From Thermoleophilia bacterium (lineage in GTDB: Bacteria > Actinomycetota > Thermoleophilia > Gaiellales > Gaiellaceae), in contig JADLFG010000014.1 in the NCBI GenBank assembly GCA_020845695.1, positions 1-58,517 on the forward strand: a stretch of DNA of 58,517 nt, written 5' to 3'. Below, piece by piece: positions 41,821 through 50,463 of the stretch. Position 1 is the stretch's first letter; each line of letters opens with the position of its first letter. Position numbers and translations under genes: made by a program. The notes under the pieces are model-generated. The model made no database searches and was not told where the DNA came from. It saw only the letters and a list, made by a program, of their open reading frames with translations.

Positions 41821-43035
41821 CTAGGCCGGCGGCCGGGGCATGGTCTCGGGCGCGCGGGCGACGAGGGCGAGCGCGAGCACGGTCGGGACGGCGGCGAGCG
41901 CGAACGCGGCGCCGAAGCCGACGGCGCCGCTGGCGAACCCGACGGCGAGCGGCCCGAGCGTGAAGCCGAGATCGCCGCAGAAGCGAAAGACGCCGACGCT
42001 CGCACCGGCCTGGCCGGGGACGGCCACGTCGGCGAGCATCGCCCCGGGGGGGACGCCCGCGACGCCGGACGCGACGCCGAGCAGCGTGACCAGGACCGCG
42101 AAGACGACGGGCGTCGAGGCAAGGCCGAGCACGCAGGTCGCAGCCGCGAGCGCGGCCAGGGCCGGCACGAGCACTGCCCTGCGCCCGTGGCGGTCGGTCG
42201 CCGCCCCGGCCGGGTAGAGCACGGCGAACTCGGCGGTGAGGGCGATCGCGAAGACGACGCCGATCCCGAAGGTGGACATCCCGAGCTCGTCCCGCGCGAA
42301 CAGCGGCACGAGCAGGTCGAAGACGGCGGCGACCATCCACATGTACGCGAGGTTCGCGATCGCGACCGTGAGGAGGCCGGGCGTGCGCAGCACCCGGCCG
42401 AGACCGCCAGGCCCGCGCGCCCCGCCCGGCTCGGAGGCCGGCGCGTGCGGTGCCGGTACGAGCCGCAGGCAGAGCACGGCGGCGAGCGCCGCGAGGCCCG
42501 CGTCGACGAGGAGGGGCACCGAGAGCCCGAGGTGGTGGGCGAGCAGGCCGCCGAGGAATCCGCCGGCGACGACGCCGGCGTTGAAGGAGCCGTAGAAGAC
42601 GGAGAGCGTGCGGGCCATCCGCTCGCCCGGCACGGCGCGCAGGAGGTGGCTGTAGAGGGCGGCGAAGACGAGCGAGGAGCCGGCGCCGGCGGCCGCCCAG
42701 CAGGCGACCGCGACGGGGAAGGTCGGCGCCAGCCCGGTCGCGAGCGTGAACAGCGCGAGCGAGACCAGGCCGCCGGCGGCGGAGCGCCGCTCGCCGATCC
42801 GGTCGACGACGACCCCGGCGGCCAGATCGGCGGCGAGGCGGGCGAGGCCGTAGGCGCCCACGAGGACGCCAACGCCACCGTAGCCGACCCCGAACGAGCG
42901 GGCGTAGAGCGGCAGCACCGGCAGCACCAGCCCGACCCCGACCATCATCACGAGCGAGACCGCGACCGCCGGCGCGACCGCCGGGTCGGCGAGGATCGAC
43001 CGGATGCCGACGCTCTGACCCTCGGCCCGCCCCAT
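41821..43035 (-). CDS. MFS transporter
   Basis: A 404-residue permease with about twelve helices; the cytoplasmic loop motif A appears as DRIGERRSAAGG and a degenerate repeat as DRHGRRAVLV after the sixth helix. It belongs to the drug/sugar exporter-like MFS branch (MFS_1). Substrate unknown. Possibly the first gene of a long minus-strand unit that continues into the HAD, acpS and nnrDE genes with gaps of 1 to 15 bases. Confidence 0.88.
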   Translation of the reverse strand: MGRAEGQSVGIRSILADPAVAPAVAVSLVMMVGVGLVLPVLPLYARSFGVGYGGVGVLVGAYGLARLAADLAAGVVVDRIGERRSAAGGLVSLALFTLATGLAPTFPVAVACWAAAGAGSSLVFAALYSHLLRAVPGERMARTLSVFYGSFNAGVVAGGFLGGLLAHHLGLSVPLLVDAGLAALAAVLCLRLVPAPHAPASEPGGARGPGGLGRVLRTPGLLTVAIANLAYMWMVAAVFDLLVPLFARDELGMSTFGIGVVFAIALTAEFAVLYPAGAATDRHGRRAVLVPALAALAAATCVLGLASTPVVFAVLVTLLGVASGVAGVPPGAMLADVAVPGQAGASVGVFRFCGDLGFTLGPLAVGFASGAVGFGAAFALAAVPTVLALALVARAPETMPRPPA

Positions 43036-43057
43036 GCGGGCGAAGCCTACGCGCCGG

Positions 43058-43483
43058 CTACGCGGCCGGGTGGGGCAGGAGCTCGAGCGCCTCGATGTGC
43101 CGCGGCCGCATCACGCCGAAGTGGCGACGGTCGAGGGTGGCCAGCCTCGTCTCGCCGAGGCGCTCGACGATTGCGAGGACCGCAGCATCGACGAAGCCGA
43201 CGCGGAGATCGCGGTAGCCGTCCAGGATCTCCATGACCCGCTCGTAGTCCTCCGGCAGCAGGTCCTCGACGCGGATCGCGCCTCGCCGGACGTCCCCGAG
43301 CAGCCTCGTGAAGGCCTCGCGAGCCTGGTGGCGCCGGCACAGAGCATCGACTTCGGGCAGCACGGGCGAGGGGATCACGCGCCACTCGTCGGTCGAGGAC
43401 AGGAGCTCGGCGCAGCGTGCATGGGCCTCGTCGTCGCGATCGAGGATCGCGACGATCGGGCCCGTGTCGATCACGAGCGCCAC
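43058..43483 (-). CDS. PIN-domain toxin, VapC-like
   Basis: A 141-residue PIN ribonuclease. The acidic residues are present: D6 in MALVIDTGPIVAILD, Glu in VLPEVDALC, and Asp residues in LRVGFVDAAVLAI and LATLDRRHF. VapC toxins cut specific RNAs such as tRNAs, blocking translation. It overlaps the ribbon-helix-helix antitoxin gene by 13 bases, the classic antitoxin-first order. It forms the distal end of the defence island. Confidence 0.88.
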   Translation of the reverse strand: MALVIDTGPIVAILDRDDEAHARCAELLSSTDEWRVIPSPVLPEVDALCRRHQAREAFTRLLGDVRRGAIRVEDLLPEDYERVMEILDGYRDLRVGFVDAAVLAIVERLGETRLATLDRRHFGVMRPRHIEALELLPHPAA

Positions 43484-43698
43484 GGGTCAGGCTCGAACTC
43501 GTCCTCGCTGGCTCGCCTCGAGAGGTCTCCGCTCCCCGACTGGAAGACCCCGACGCAGGTCAGGGGAGGCTGGCGCACGCCCAGCTCTTTCTCGAGCGCC
43601 TCCCGCACGATCTGCGCGATCGAGACACCCCGTTCGGCGGCCCGCCGGCGAGCCCGCTCGAGCAGCTCCTCGTCGGCCTGGATCATGATGCGCCGCAT
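43471..43698 (-). CDS. Ribbon-helix-helix antitoxin, VapB/CopG-like
   Basis: A 75-residue protein: N-terminal beta strand MRRIMIQADEELLERARRRAAERGVSIAQIVREALEKEL is a ribbon-helix-helix DNA-binding fold; the C-terminal 30 acidic residues (RASEDEFEPDPWRS) would wrap and block the PIN toxin. Autoregulation is likely, because two identical palindromes flank its start codon. The C-terminus overlaps vapC. Confidence 0.85.
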   Translation of the reverse strand: MRRIMIQADEELLERARRRAAERGVSIAQIVREALEKELGVRQPPLTCVGVFQSGSGDLSRRASEDEFEPDPWRS

Positions 43699-43709
43699 GA
43701 CATCATGAT
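43682..43709. promoter_or_regulatory. Paired ATCATGAT palindromes at the VapB-like start
   Basis: ATCATGAT occurs at 43682-43689 and again at 43702-43709, exactly 20 bases (two helical turns) apart, on either side of the antitoxin ATG. Ribbon-helix-helix antitoxins bind such repeated short palindromes. Binding here would block the start of transcription or translation of the pair. Confidence 0.6.
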
Positions 43710-43815
43710 AGCGCGCGGAACTCCTTGGATCTCGACCGGAACGGTTTCATCGGACGTGGATCGGTCAATCTCCACGCCCGCGGCTGCCGTGATTCCTGCA
43801 AGCTACCCTCCACGA
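43710..43815. other. Gap between the two toxin-antitoxin pairs
   Basis: About 100 bases downstream of the XRE antitoxin and upstream of the VapB-like gene. It should hold the vapBC promoter; no clear -35/-10 pair can be assigned and no reading frame looks real. Confidence 0.3.
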
Positions 43816-44211
43816 TCAGGACGCCGCAGCTAGAACGACCGACACGCCGTCCCGATCCCGGGTCCGGTGCTCCGAGGCGACCCGCCGGGTGACGAGCCTC
43901 GGCTTCCGGGCTGTGGGAGCGATGTCGATCACGAACTCGACGCCGGTGACGGCGGAGATCCTGACGAGGGTCTCGAGCTGCGGGTTCTTCTCACCGGCCT
44001 CGAGGCGTGCGACCTGGGGCTGCTTCATCCCGAGCCGCTCGCCGAGGGAGGTCTGCGACAGCCCGTGGTCGTGGCGGTAGGCGATGAGCTGTGCAGCGAC
44101 CAGCCGCGCGAGCGCGGTACCTTCCCACTCCTCACGGAAGACGGAGTCACGGGCCATCTCCTCCGCGATAAGCGACTCGTGAGCCTTCGACGCGTGACCG
44201 GTGATCTTCAT
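43816..44211 (-). CDS. XRE-family antitoxin, HigA-like
   Basis: A 131-residue protein with a Cro/C1-type helix-turn-helix (HDHGLSQTSLGERLGMKQPQVARLEAGEKNPQLETLVRISAVTG, about residues 45-95). It is preceded by a helical N-terminus with EEWEGTALARLVAAQLI, as in antitoxins paired with Gp49/RelE toxins. The C-terminal tail is basic. It follows its toxin gene (toxin first, as in higBA), separated by 54 bases that include an inverted repeat likely to be its operator. Confidence 0.85.
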   Translation of the reverse strand: MKITGHASKAHESLIAEEMARDSVFREEWEGTALARLVAAQLIAYRHDHGLSQTSLGERLGMKQPQVARLEAGEKNPQLETLVRISAVTGVEFVIDIAPTARKPRLVTRRVASEHRTRDRDGVSVVLAAAS

Positions 44212-44252
44212 CTTCTCCGTCTCCTCGCAATCGCCTCGCTCCGAGCGCGGAA

Positions 44253-44270
44253 TATAACTCTCATGTTATA
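44253..44270. promoter_or_regulatory. TATAAC-N6-GTTATA inverted repeat upstream of HigA-like gene
   Basis: A perfect 6-base inverted repeat around 6 bases, overlapping the stop codon of the toxin gene and lying 42 bases ahead of the antitoxin ATG. Its A/T content stands out. It fits an internal promoter/operator bound by the XRE antitoxin, giving extra antitoxin independent of the long upstream transcript. Confidence 0.6.
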
Positions 44271-44565
44271 GGGCGCGATCCGTGTGCGCGAGCATCCTCA
44301 CCTGTGCGCGCTTCACCGCCCCGCCGAAGTCCGCCTTGTCCGTGGCGAAGGCGAGGATCACGTATTCGGCCTCAGCGGTGCGGGCACAGATCGGCCTGAT
44401 CGGCGAGTCGCCGGCCCGGGGCCGGAGCTCGAGCAAATCCCTCTCACCTCGCAGCTTCTTCACGTGGGGCGGGATCAGTTTCGGCCCGAGCTGCTGCAGC
44501 TTGTCGACCGCCGTGAAGACCGCCCTGCGCTCGGCTCTGCTCGTCACCCGCTCGAGCTCGAGCAC
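44266..44565 (-). CDS. RelE/HigB-fold toxin (phage Gp49-like)
   Basis: A 99-residue protein from GTG 44565: RRAVFTAVDKLQQLGPKLIPPHVKKLRGERDLLELRPR, then RPICARTAEAEYVILAFATDKADF, the strand pattern of HigB/Gp49-type mRNA interferases. Typical family members begin with a strand like YAVFYDAEAVLELE, which is encoded just upstream; a CTG start overlapping the hsdR stop near 44605 would include it, so the true start may be there. It probably cleaves mRNA at the ribosome and is neutralised by the XRE protein that follows. Confidence 0.75.
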   Translation of the reverse strand: MLELERVTSRAERRAVFTAVDKLQQLGPKLIPPHVKKLRGERDLLELRPRAGDSPIRPICARTAEAEYVILAFATDKADFGGAVKRAQVRMLAHTDRAL

Positions 44566-44603
44566 CGCCTCGGCGTCGTAGAAGACGGCGTACGGAGCCG
44601 GCG

Positions 44604-47600
44604 TCAGTAGTGCTCCGCCACGTAGGCGTACGCCCGCTCGAAGATCTCGCCCGTGGGGTCGAGGCCGAACTTCTTCAGCGCCCGGCGGAGCTCGAACTTC
44701 ACCAGGCGATCGCCCTCCCGGCTCGCCTGCCAGCCGGTGAAGCGGACGGTGACGACGACCGAGTCGATCTCGAGGACGACGCGCTCGATGATCTCCGGTC
44801 GCTCGTCCGGAGCGTACTCGCGGAAGATCTGCGTGAGCGCGCCGATCCGCTGGTCGGGGAGCAGCGACTCGGCCGCTTCGGCGGAGCCGTCCCCGGTCAC
44901 GGCGATGGCCCCCTCGTCGGCGATCTGCTCGCGCTCGGCCTGGACGAGCGCACGGGCTACTTCGAGGAGCCTCTGCAGGAACCTGACGCTGTCCTCGGCC
45001 GACTCGATGACCGTCTGGCGGAGCGAGTCGAGTCGCTCCGCCAGCGAGCGGTAGACGGGGCTCCCCGGATAGCCGCGCAGCCGGGCATCGAGGCGAGTCT
45101 GGATCGAGTCGATCACCTCGGCCGCCGTCGGCGGGCGTGCAGGGGTCACGTCGCCGCCCTCGACGATGTCCTCGAGGCCGAGGAGCCGGAGCTGCTCGAT
45201 CGACTCCTCGTCGAGCACGATCGTCGTCGACCCGCCCTTTCCGATCTCTATGTCGCCGATGTGCTCCACGATGAGCGCGTGGGTCTTCGCGCCGAGCCGC
45301 TGCCAGAGCAGCGCGTCGGACGTCGTCGCCGGCTGGACGGACTGGTAGATCCTGGCGAGCCAGCGGTAGTCGAGACGTTCCTCACGGCTGAGTCCATGAT
45401 CGGGCTCGAGGAACTCGAAGAGGGCCTGCGCGAGTAAGAACTCTCGCGCGAAAGCGTCACGATTCTCCGCAGCGGCGAGCCGCTCCTGGGCGGCGAGGAG
45501 CGCCTCGAAGTCGGCCCGCGAGCGGTCGATCCCGTCGAAGCGGTCGAGCGCCGTCTCGATCGCGCCGCGGAGCTCCTTCTGGAGCGTCGGCAGGTCGTCC
45601 GCCGCGACCTTCCCGGCGCGCTCTCGTCGCTCGACTCGCATCGTCTCGGCGATCTCGGTGCCGAGGCCGATGTAGTCGACGACGAGCCCGGCCGTCTTCT
45701 CCTGGCCGGTCTCGGGGTTCGTCCAGCGCCGGTTCGTGCGCGTGATCGCCTGGAACAGCGTGTGCCGGCGGAGCGGCTTGTCGAGGTACATGACGCCTTC
45801 GATCGGCGCGTCGAAGCCGGTCAGGAGCTTCGAGGTGACGATCAGGAACCGGAGCGGGTCGGCGAAGTTGCGGAAGCGCTTCTTCACGTCTGCCTCCTCG
45901 GCCCTGTCGCGCTCGTAGGCGAGGAATTCCTCCGGATCGTCCTTCCCGCGTGTGGTCATCACGACGGTCGAGTGCCAGCCGTCGCCGCGCTCGGCGAGCA
46001 TCCGCGCGAGCTCGTCCTGGTAGAGGACGCACAGCTCCCGGTCGTAGCAGACGACCTGTGCCTTGAGCCCGAGCGGCGCGACGCGGCGCGCGTAGTGCTC
46101 GACGACGTCGGCGCAGACCGCCCGGATCCGCTCCGGCGCCTTGAGGAGGGTCTCGACCTTCGTGGCCTTGCGAGCGAGGATCTCCTTCTCCTCCTCGGAG
46201 AGCCCCTCCTCGGCGGTCATCGCCTCGAACGCCTGGTCGAGGGCCTCCTTGTCGATGTGCATATCGACGAGGCGCGTCTCCGTGATCACCTGGAGCGTCG
46301 CGCCGTCGGCGATCGACCGCTCCGCCGTGTAGGCGTTCAGGATCCGGCCGGGATCGTCTTCGTGGCCGAAGGTTTCGTATGTGTCCCGGTCCCGGATCGA
46401 GATGGGGGTCCCGGTGAGCCCGACGTAGGTCGCGTTCGGGAGCGCCTCGCGCAGGTCGCGCCCGAGCTGGCCCTCCTGCGTCCGGTGCGCCTCGTCGCAG
46501 AGGACGACGATGTTCGAGCGCTCGTTCAGGAGCCCCGCGTCCTTGAAGCGGTAGACGGTGGTGACGATCACGCCGCGCCGGTCCTCCTCGCCGAGTAGCC
46601 GGCGCAGCTCGTCTCCCGTCTCGGCCGCCTTCAGGCGCAGCCCGGCCGAGGTGAACTCGCGACGGATCTGCTCGTCGAGGTCGAGCCGGTCGAGCGCGAT
46701 CACGACCGTCGGCGCGTCGTGCTCGCGCAGGAGCTTCCCGGCCGCGAACGCCATCAGCATCGTTTTCCCCGAGCCCTGGTGGTGCCAGAGGAGACCCTTG
46801 TGCCGCTCCGGGTCGAGGGCGCGCTCGACGATCCGCTCGACCGCCTCCACCTGCGGGTAGCGCGGGATGATCTTCACGGTGCGGGCGGCACCGCGGTCGG
46901 AGGCGACCGAGTAGAGCGTGTAGCTGCGGAGGATCTCGAGCAGCGTCTCCGGCCGGAGCAGGAGCTCGACGCTGCGGAGCGCCCGCTTCAGCAATGCCAC
47001 GTCGAGCGCGTCCTCGGTGCTCCCCCACGGGAGCCAGAGCTCCGCCGGCGTCCCGATCGGCGCGTAGCGGAAGTCCTTCCCCTCGGTCGCGAACGAGAGA
47101 ACGTTCGGGACGAAGAAGCCAGGGGTGCGCTGCTCGTAGACGGTGGTGATGTCGAGAGCGCCGTTCAGCCAGGACTTCCCGTCCCGGAACGGCGTTTTCG
47201 TCTCGCCGAGCGCGAGCGGGAAGCCGTTGACGAAGAGGACGAGGTCGTAGTGGCGCTCCTTCTCAGCGCCGACCTTGTAGAAGACCTCCTTGGAGACGAC
47301 GAGCCTGTTCGAGCGCACGTCGTCGAAGTCGACGAGGCGGATCGGCTCGGGGTGCGCCTCACCGACGAACTGGTGCTCCACGTGCCCGCGCAGCCAGCCC
47401 ATCATCCGCTCGTTCGCGGCCATCAGCCCGTCGTCGTAGGTGGAGAGCACGACCGCCCGCAGCTTCGGCAGGATCTCGTCGGCGTAGCGCGGGTTCGCGG
47501 CGATGAGCGGGTTCAGCCGCGCGAGCGCCTCGACGACGTCCGACTCGATCAGCACATCGGTTCTGTCCCGCGCGAGCTCCGCGCCCGGGACGAACGCCCA

Positions 47601-47672
47601 GCCGAGGTCGGGCTGAGTCAGGCGAGCGAGGACGGCGGCCTGGACAGTCGACGCTTCGGCGAAACCGGCCAT
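44604..47672 (-). CDS. hsdR: Type I restriction enzyme R subunit
   Basis: A 1022-residue motor-nuclease. The N-terminal nuclease domain has the PD-(D/E)XK core in DLVLFVNGFPLALGETKTPF. The SF2 helicase follows: Walker A HHQGSGKTMLM near residue 297, DEAH box CDEAHRTQEG near 392, and LTGTPISIRDRDTYETFG. A helical C-terminal part binds the methylase complex. It translocates DNA and cuts far from the unmethylated target. No frame damage. The ATG lies 3 bases past the hsdS stop. Confidence 0.95.
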   Translation of the reverse strand: MAGFAEASTVQAAVLARLTQPDLGWAFVPGAELARDRTDVLIESDVVEALARLNPLIAANPRYADEILPKLRAVVLSTYDDGLMAANERMMGWLRGHVEHQFVGEAHPEPIRLVDFDDVRSNRLVVSKEVFYKVGAEKERHYDLVLFVNGFPLALGETKTPFRDGKSWLNGALDITTVYEQRTPGFFVPNVLSFATEGKDFRYAPIGTPAELWLPWGSTEDALDVALLKRALRSVELLLRPETLLEILRSYTLYSVASDRGAARTVKIIPRYPQVEAVERIVERALDPERHKGLLWHHQGSGKTMLMAFAAGKLLREHDAPTVVIALDRLDLDEQIRREFTSAGLRLKAAETGDELRRLLGEEDRRGVIVTTVYRFKDAGLLNERSNIVVLCDEAHRTQEGQLGRDLREALPNATYVGLTGTPISIRDRDTYETFGHEDDPGRILNAYTAERSIADGATLQVITETRLVDMHIDKEALDQAFEAMTAEEGLSEEEKEILARKATKVETLLKAPERIRAVCADVVEHYARRVAPLGLKAQVVCYDRELCVLYQDELARMLAERGDGWHSTVVMTTRGKDDPEEFLAYERDRAEEADVKKRFRNFADPLRFLIVTSKLLTGFDAPIEGVMYLDKPLRRHTLFQAITRTNRRWTNPETGQEKTAGLVVDYIGLGTEIAETMRVERRERAGKVAADDLPTLQKELRGAIETALDRFDGIDRSRADFEALLAAQERLAAAENRDAFAREFLLAQALFEFLEPDHGLSREERLDYRWLARIYQSVQPATTSDALLWQRLGAKTHALIVEHIGDIEIGKGGSTTIVLDEESIEQLRLLGLEDIVEGGDVTPARPPTAAEVIDSIQTRLDARLRGYPGSPVYRSLAERLDSLRQTVIESAEDSVRFLQRLLEVARALVQAEREQIADEGAIAVTGDGSAEAAESLLPDQRIGALTQIFREYAPDERPEIIERVVLEIDSVVVTVRFTGWQASREGDRLVKFELRRALKKFGLDPTGEIFERAYAYVAEHY

Positions 47673-47675
47673 GCG

Positions 47676-48911
47676 TCACACGATGGCCGGTTCCGACTCG
47701 ATCTCGGCACCGTCCTCAGCAAGAAAGCGGTCGTAGGACGCTGGGATTCCATGAGCGCCTGAGAGAAGAGCACGAAGAAGAGCGACTCGAGAGTCGGTCA
47801 GCGCTCCTGCGGCCAGAGAAGTTGCGGCGAGACTCTGCTTGATCGCCTGAAGGCGCACGAGAACCCCGCGCTGCGCCTCTATTGAGGGCAGGGGCACTTC
47901 CAGGCTCCGGATGATTCTCTGGTTCACCTTCTGCATCGACCCGCTCGTACCGACAGCGGCAGCTTCGATCTGATCGCGCACGCGTCGTGAGGAGAGCGCT
48001 TCGGCGGCGAACTGATGGAGCATTCGGTCCTGATCGAGCTCGATGCGGAAAACCAGATCGCTCAAGAGCAGATGGTGAACATTGCCGGTTGCGACGCACG
48101 CAGCTCCAACTCGGTCAAGGGTGTTCGACCGCGTCATGAGGAGATCTCCGTCGGCGAGCCGCGCGCGCACCTTCGGGGTGACGCCCTTGGGAAGCGTCTT
48201 TACCTGCGTTGGGTCGAATGAGGTGGGCCGAACAGCGCTGATCTTCAGAACGCCCCATTCGCCATCTTGCGGCAGTCGGTCGAGACATCTCGGACTCTCG
48301 CCAACGCCGATCGCCCTAATCAGATCCCCGAGAACGTTGACGTCGGAGATCGCATCGAGAGCAGCGTTGCGGGAGACGGAAAGCAGCCGTTCCAGCTGAA
48401 GGGCCACCGACCGCCTGGCAGCGATCGCGTCGTCCATGCTCTTCAACACGTCGGCGATTCGCCGCTGCTCGTCGATCGGAGGGAGTGGAACACGCGCCCT
48501 GAGCAGCAAGGAGGGGCTGATCCGGGGCATCCGCGTCCCCGCTGAGTGCCCGACAGCGTAGGCGGCGAGTTCGGACGACGCACAGACGCAGTAGAGGAAC
48601 TCCCGCGTAACGAGTGCGTCCCGAGGTCGCAGAACGAGGACCTCGGTCGAGCAGACTCCGTCATGGTCAGCAACTGCCACTTTCCTCAGATAGGGGCGGA
48701 GCTTTCCGAACAGCACGTCGCCAGCGCGAAACCGGGTCTTGAGACTCGCGGTTTCATCCGAGGAGCCCCAGCCGGCGGGGGTGCGCTTACCAGTCTCCAA
48801 GTGCTCCAGGCCCAAGTAGGGTGTTCGAGGCTCGGTCTTCGGATCAAAGGTTCCGGCCGGCGCAATCTCCGCGACGTCGTTCAGCGACACCTCCCGCCAC
48901 TCGTCACGCAA
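47676..48911 (-). CDS. hsdS: Type I restriction enzyme S (specificity) subunit
   Basis: A 411-residue protein with two target-recognition domains: the first starts EWREVSLNDVAEIAPAG and ends at PLPPIDEQRRIADVL, the second starts LGDLIRAIGVGESPRC and ends at VPLPSIEAQRGVLVRLQAI. Each is followed by a coiled-coil conserved region. This defines a bipartite DNA target that cannot be predicted by eye. The start is placed at TTG 48909-48911, which overlaps the hsdM stop by 8 bases; there is no ATG or GTG nearby in frame. It is less GC-biased than hsdR and hsdM, as usual for exchanged S subunits. Confidence 0.9.
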   Translation of the reverse strand: MRDEWREVSLNDVAEIAPAGTFDPKTEPRTPYLGLEHLETGKRTPAGWGSSDETASLKTRFRAGDVLFGKLRPYLRKVAVADHDGVCSTEVLVLRPRDALVTREFLYCVCASSELAAYAVGHSAGTRMPRISPSLLLRARVPLPPIDEQRRIADVLKSMDDAIAARRSVALQLERLLSVSRNAALDAISDVNVLGDLIRAIGVGESPRCLDRLPQDGEWGVLKISAVRPTSFDPTQVKTLPKGVTPKVRARLADGDLLMTRSNTLDRVGAACVATGNVHHLLLSDLVFRIELDQDRMLHQFAAEALSSRRVRDQIEAAAVGTSGSMQKVNQRIIRSLEVPLPSIEAQRGVLVRLQAIKQSLAATSLAAGALTDSRVALLRALLSGAHGIPASYDRFLAEDGAEIESEPAIV

Positions 48912-50397
48912 GGAACCCGGCCTCCCGGAGCCGCTCGTCGAGAGCCTCCTCAGCCTTCCGCGCGGCTTCGCGCGCCTCGAGGTAGACGGCGAGCGCCTCG
49001 TCGACATCCACCTCCTCAGGCGTCTCGCCGCGGACGTAGCGGCCGATGTTCAGGTCCCAGTCGTTCGCGGCGAGGTCGCTGACCGGGACGAGCGCCACCC
49101 CGAGCCCGCCCTCGCCGTCAGGGTCGCCGCCGCCCGCGACCGCAACGACGACCGCGTCGATGTCCGCCGGTTCCATGACGTTGCGCGCGCCCTGCTTCAC
49201 GAAGCGTTTCGAGGCGTCCACGAAGAGGACGCTGCCCTCACGCCCCTGGCGCGGCGTGGCGCGGAAGACGAGAGCGCAGGCCGGAAGCCCGGTGTTGTAG
49301 AAGAGGTTCGGCGGCAGGCCGATAACGGCGTCGAAGAGCCCGGCCTCGAGGATTCTCTTGCGGATCTCCTTCTCGACACCGCCGCGGAAGAGGACGCCCT
49401 GCGGCATGACAACGGCGAGGCGTCCCGTCCCCGGCTTCATCACCGCGAGCATGTGCTCGACGAAGGCGAGGTCGCCCTTCGTCGCCGGCGGGACGCCGAA
49501 GCGCGAGCGGCCATAGGGGTCGTCGGCCCAGGTGTCCCGGCCCCACGGGTTGAGGCTGAACGGCGGATTCGCGATCACGATGTCGAACTGCTCGAGCGCT
49601 CCTGCCGGCGTCCTGAACCTCGGCTCGCGGAGCGTGTCGCCGCGGCGGATCGTGAAGTCCTCGATGTCGTGCAGGAAGAGGTTCATCCGCGCGATCGCCG
49701 CCGTGGTGAGGCTCACCTCCTGCCCGGAGAGCCCGAGTGTGCGCGGGTCGCCGCCGTGCTCGCGCACGACGTTCACCATCTCGACGAGCATGCCGCCCGA
49801 GCCGCAGGTCGGGTCATGGACGGACTCGCCCTCCCGCGGGTCGAGGACGAGCGTGAGCAGGCGCACGACCGAGCGCGGCGTGAAGAACTCGCCCGCCTTC
49901 TTCCCGGACTCGTCGGCGAAGTACTTGAGCAGGTACTCGTAGGCGGCGCCGAGGATGTCCCCAGGCGCGTTCTCCGGGCCGAGGTCCAGCGCCGAGAACT
50001 CGTCGACCACGCTCGCGAGCGCGTGCTCGGGCAGCTTCTCCTTGCTCGCCCACTGGACGTCGCCGAAGATCCCCGCGAGCGTCTCCGGGTTCGCCTGCTC
50101 GATCCGCTGGAGGATCCGCTGCAGCCCGGCGCCGACGTTCTCGTGCAGCCTGCGCACGTCGTCCCAGTGGCACTTGTCGGGCAGGACGAAGCGGAAGTTG
50201 TCGTCGAGCCGGGCGAGCGCCTCGTCGCCCTCGAACGCGTCGAGCGCCCGCTGGTACTCCCAGTCCCAGGAGTCCGAGATCCGCTTCAGGAAGAGCAGCG
50301 GGAAGATGTAGGCCTTGTAGTCAGTCGGGTCAACCGGCCCGCGCAGCCGGTTGCAGGCGGCGAGCAGCCGCTGCTCGAGCTCCTGCTCGCTGATCAC
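48904..50397 (-). CDS. hsdM: Type I restriction enzyme M (methyltransferase) subunit
   Basis: A 497-residue N6-adenine methylase: HsdM_N helices at the start (LEQRLLAACNRLRG), then GEFFTPRSVVRLL near 169, motif I DPTCGSGGML near 194 and catalytic NPPF near 276 (IVIANPPFSLNPWG). Together with HsdS it methylates host target sites. Full length and undamaged. It is transcribed 66 bases after the TOPRIM gene, likely in the same transcript. Confidence 0.95.
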   Translation of the reverse strand: MISEQELEQRLLAACNRLRGPVDPTDYKAYIFPLLFLKRISDSWDWEYQRALDAFEGDEALARLDDNFRFVLPDKCHWDDVRRLHENVGAGLQRILQRIEQANPETLAGIFGDVQWASKEKLPEHALASVVDEFSALDLGPENAPGDILGAAYEYLLKYFADESGKKAGEFFTPRSVVRLLTLVLDPREGESVHDPTCGSGGMLVEMVNVVREHGGDPRTLGLSGQEVSLTTAAIARMNLFLHDIEDFTIRRGDTLREPRFRTPAGALEQFDIVIANPPFSLNPWGRDTWADDPYGRSRFGVPPATKGDLAFVEHMLAVMKPGTGRLAVVMPQGVLFRGGVEKEIRKRILEAGLFDAVIGLPPNLFYNTGLPACALVFRATPRQGREGSVLFVDASKRFVKQGARNVMEPADIDAVVVAVAGGGDPDGEGGLGVALVPVSDLAANDWDLNIGRYVRGETPEEVDVDEALAVYLEAREAARKAEEALDERLREAGFLA

Positions 50398-50463
50398 ACC
50401 GTGCCCCTCCGCTTCACGTCCTCAGCGTACGACAACCGTCGACAACCGGAAGCGGACGGCCGT

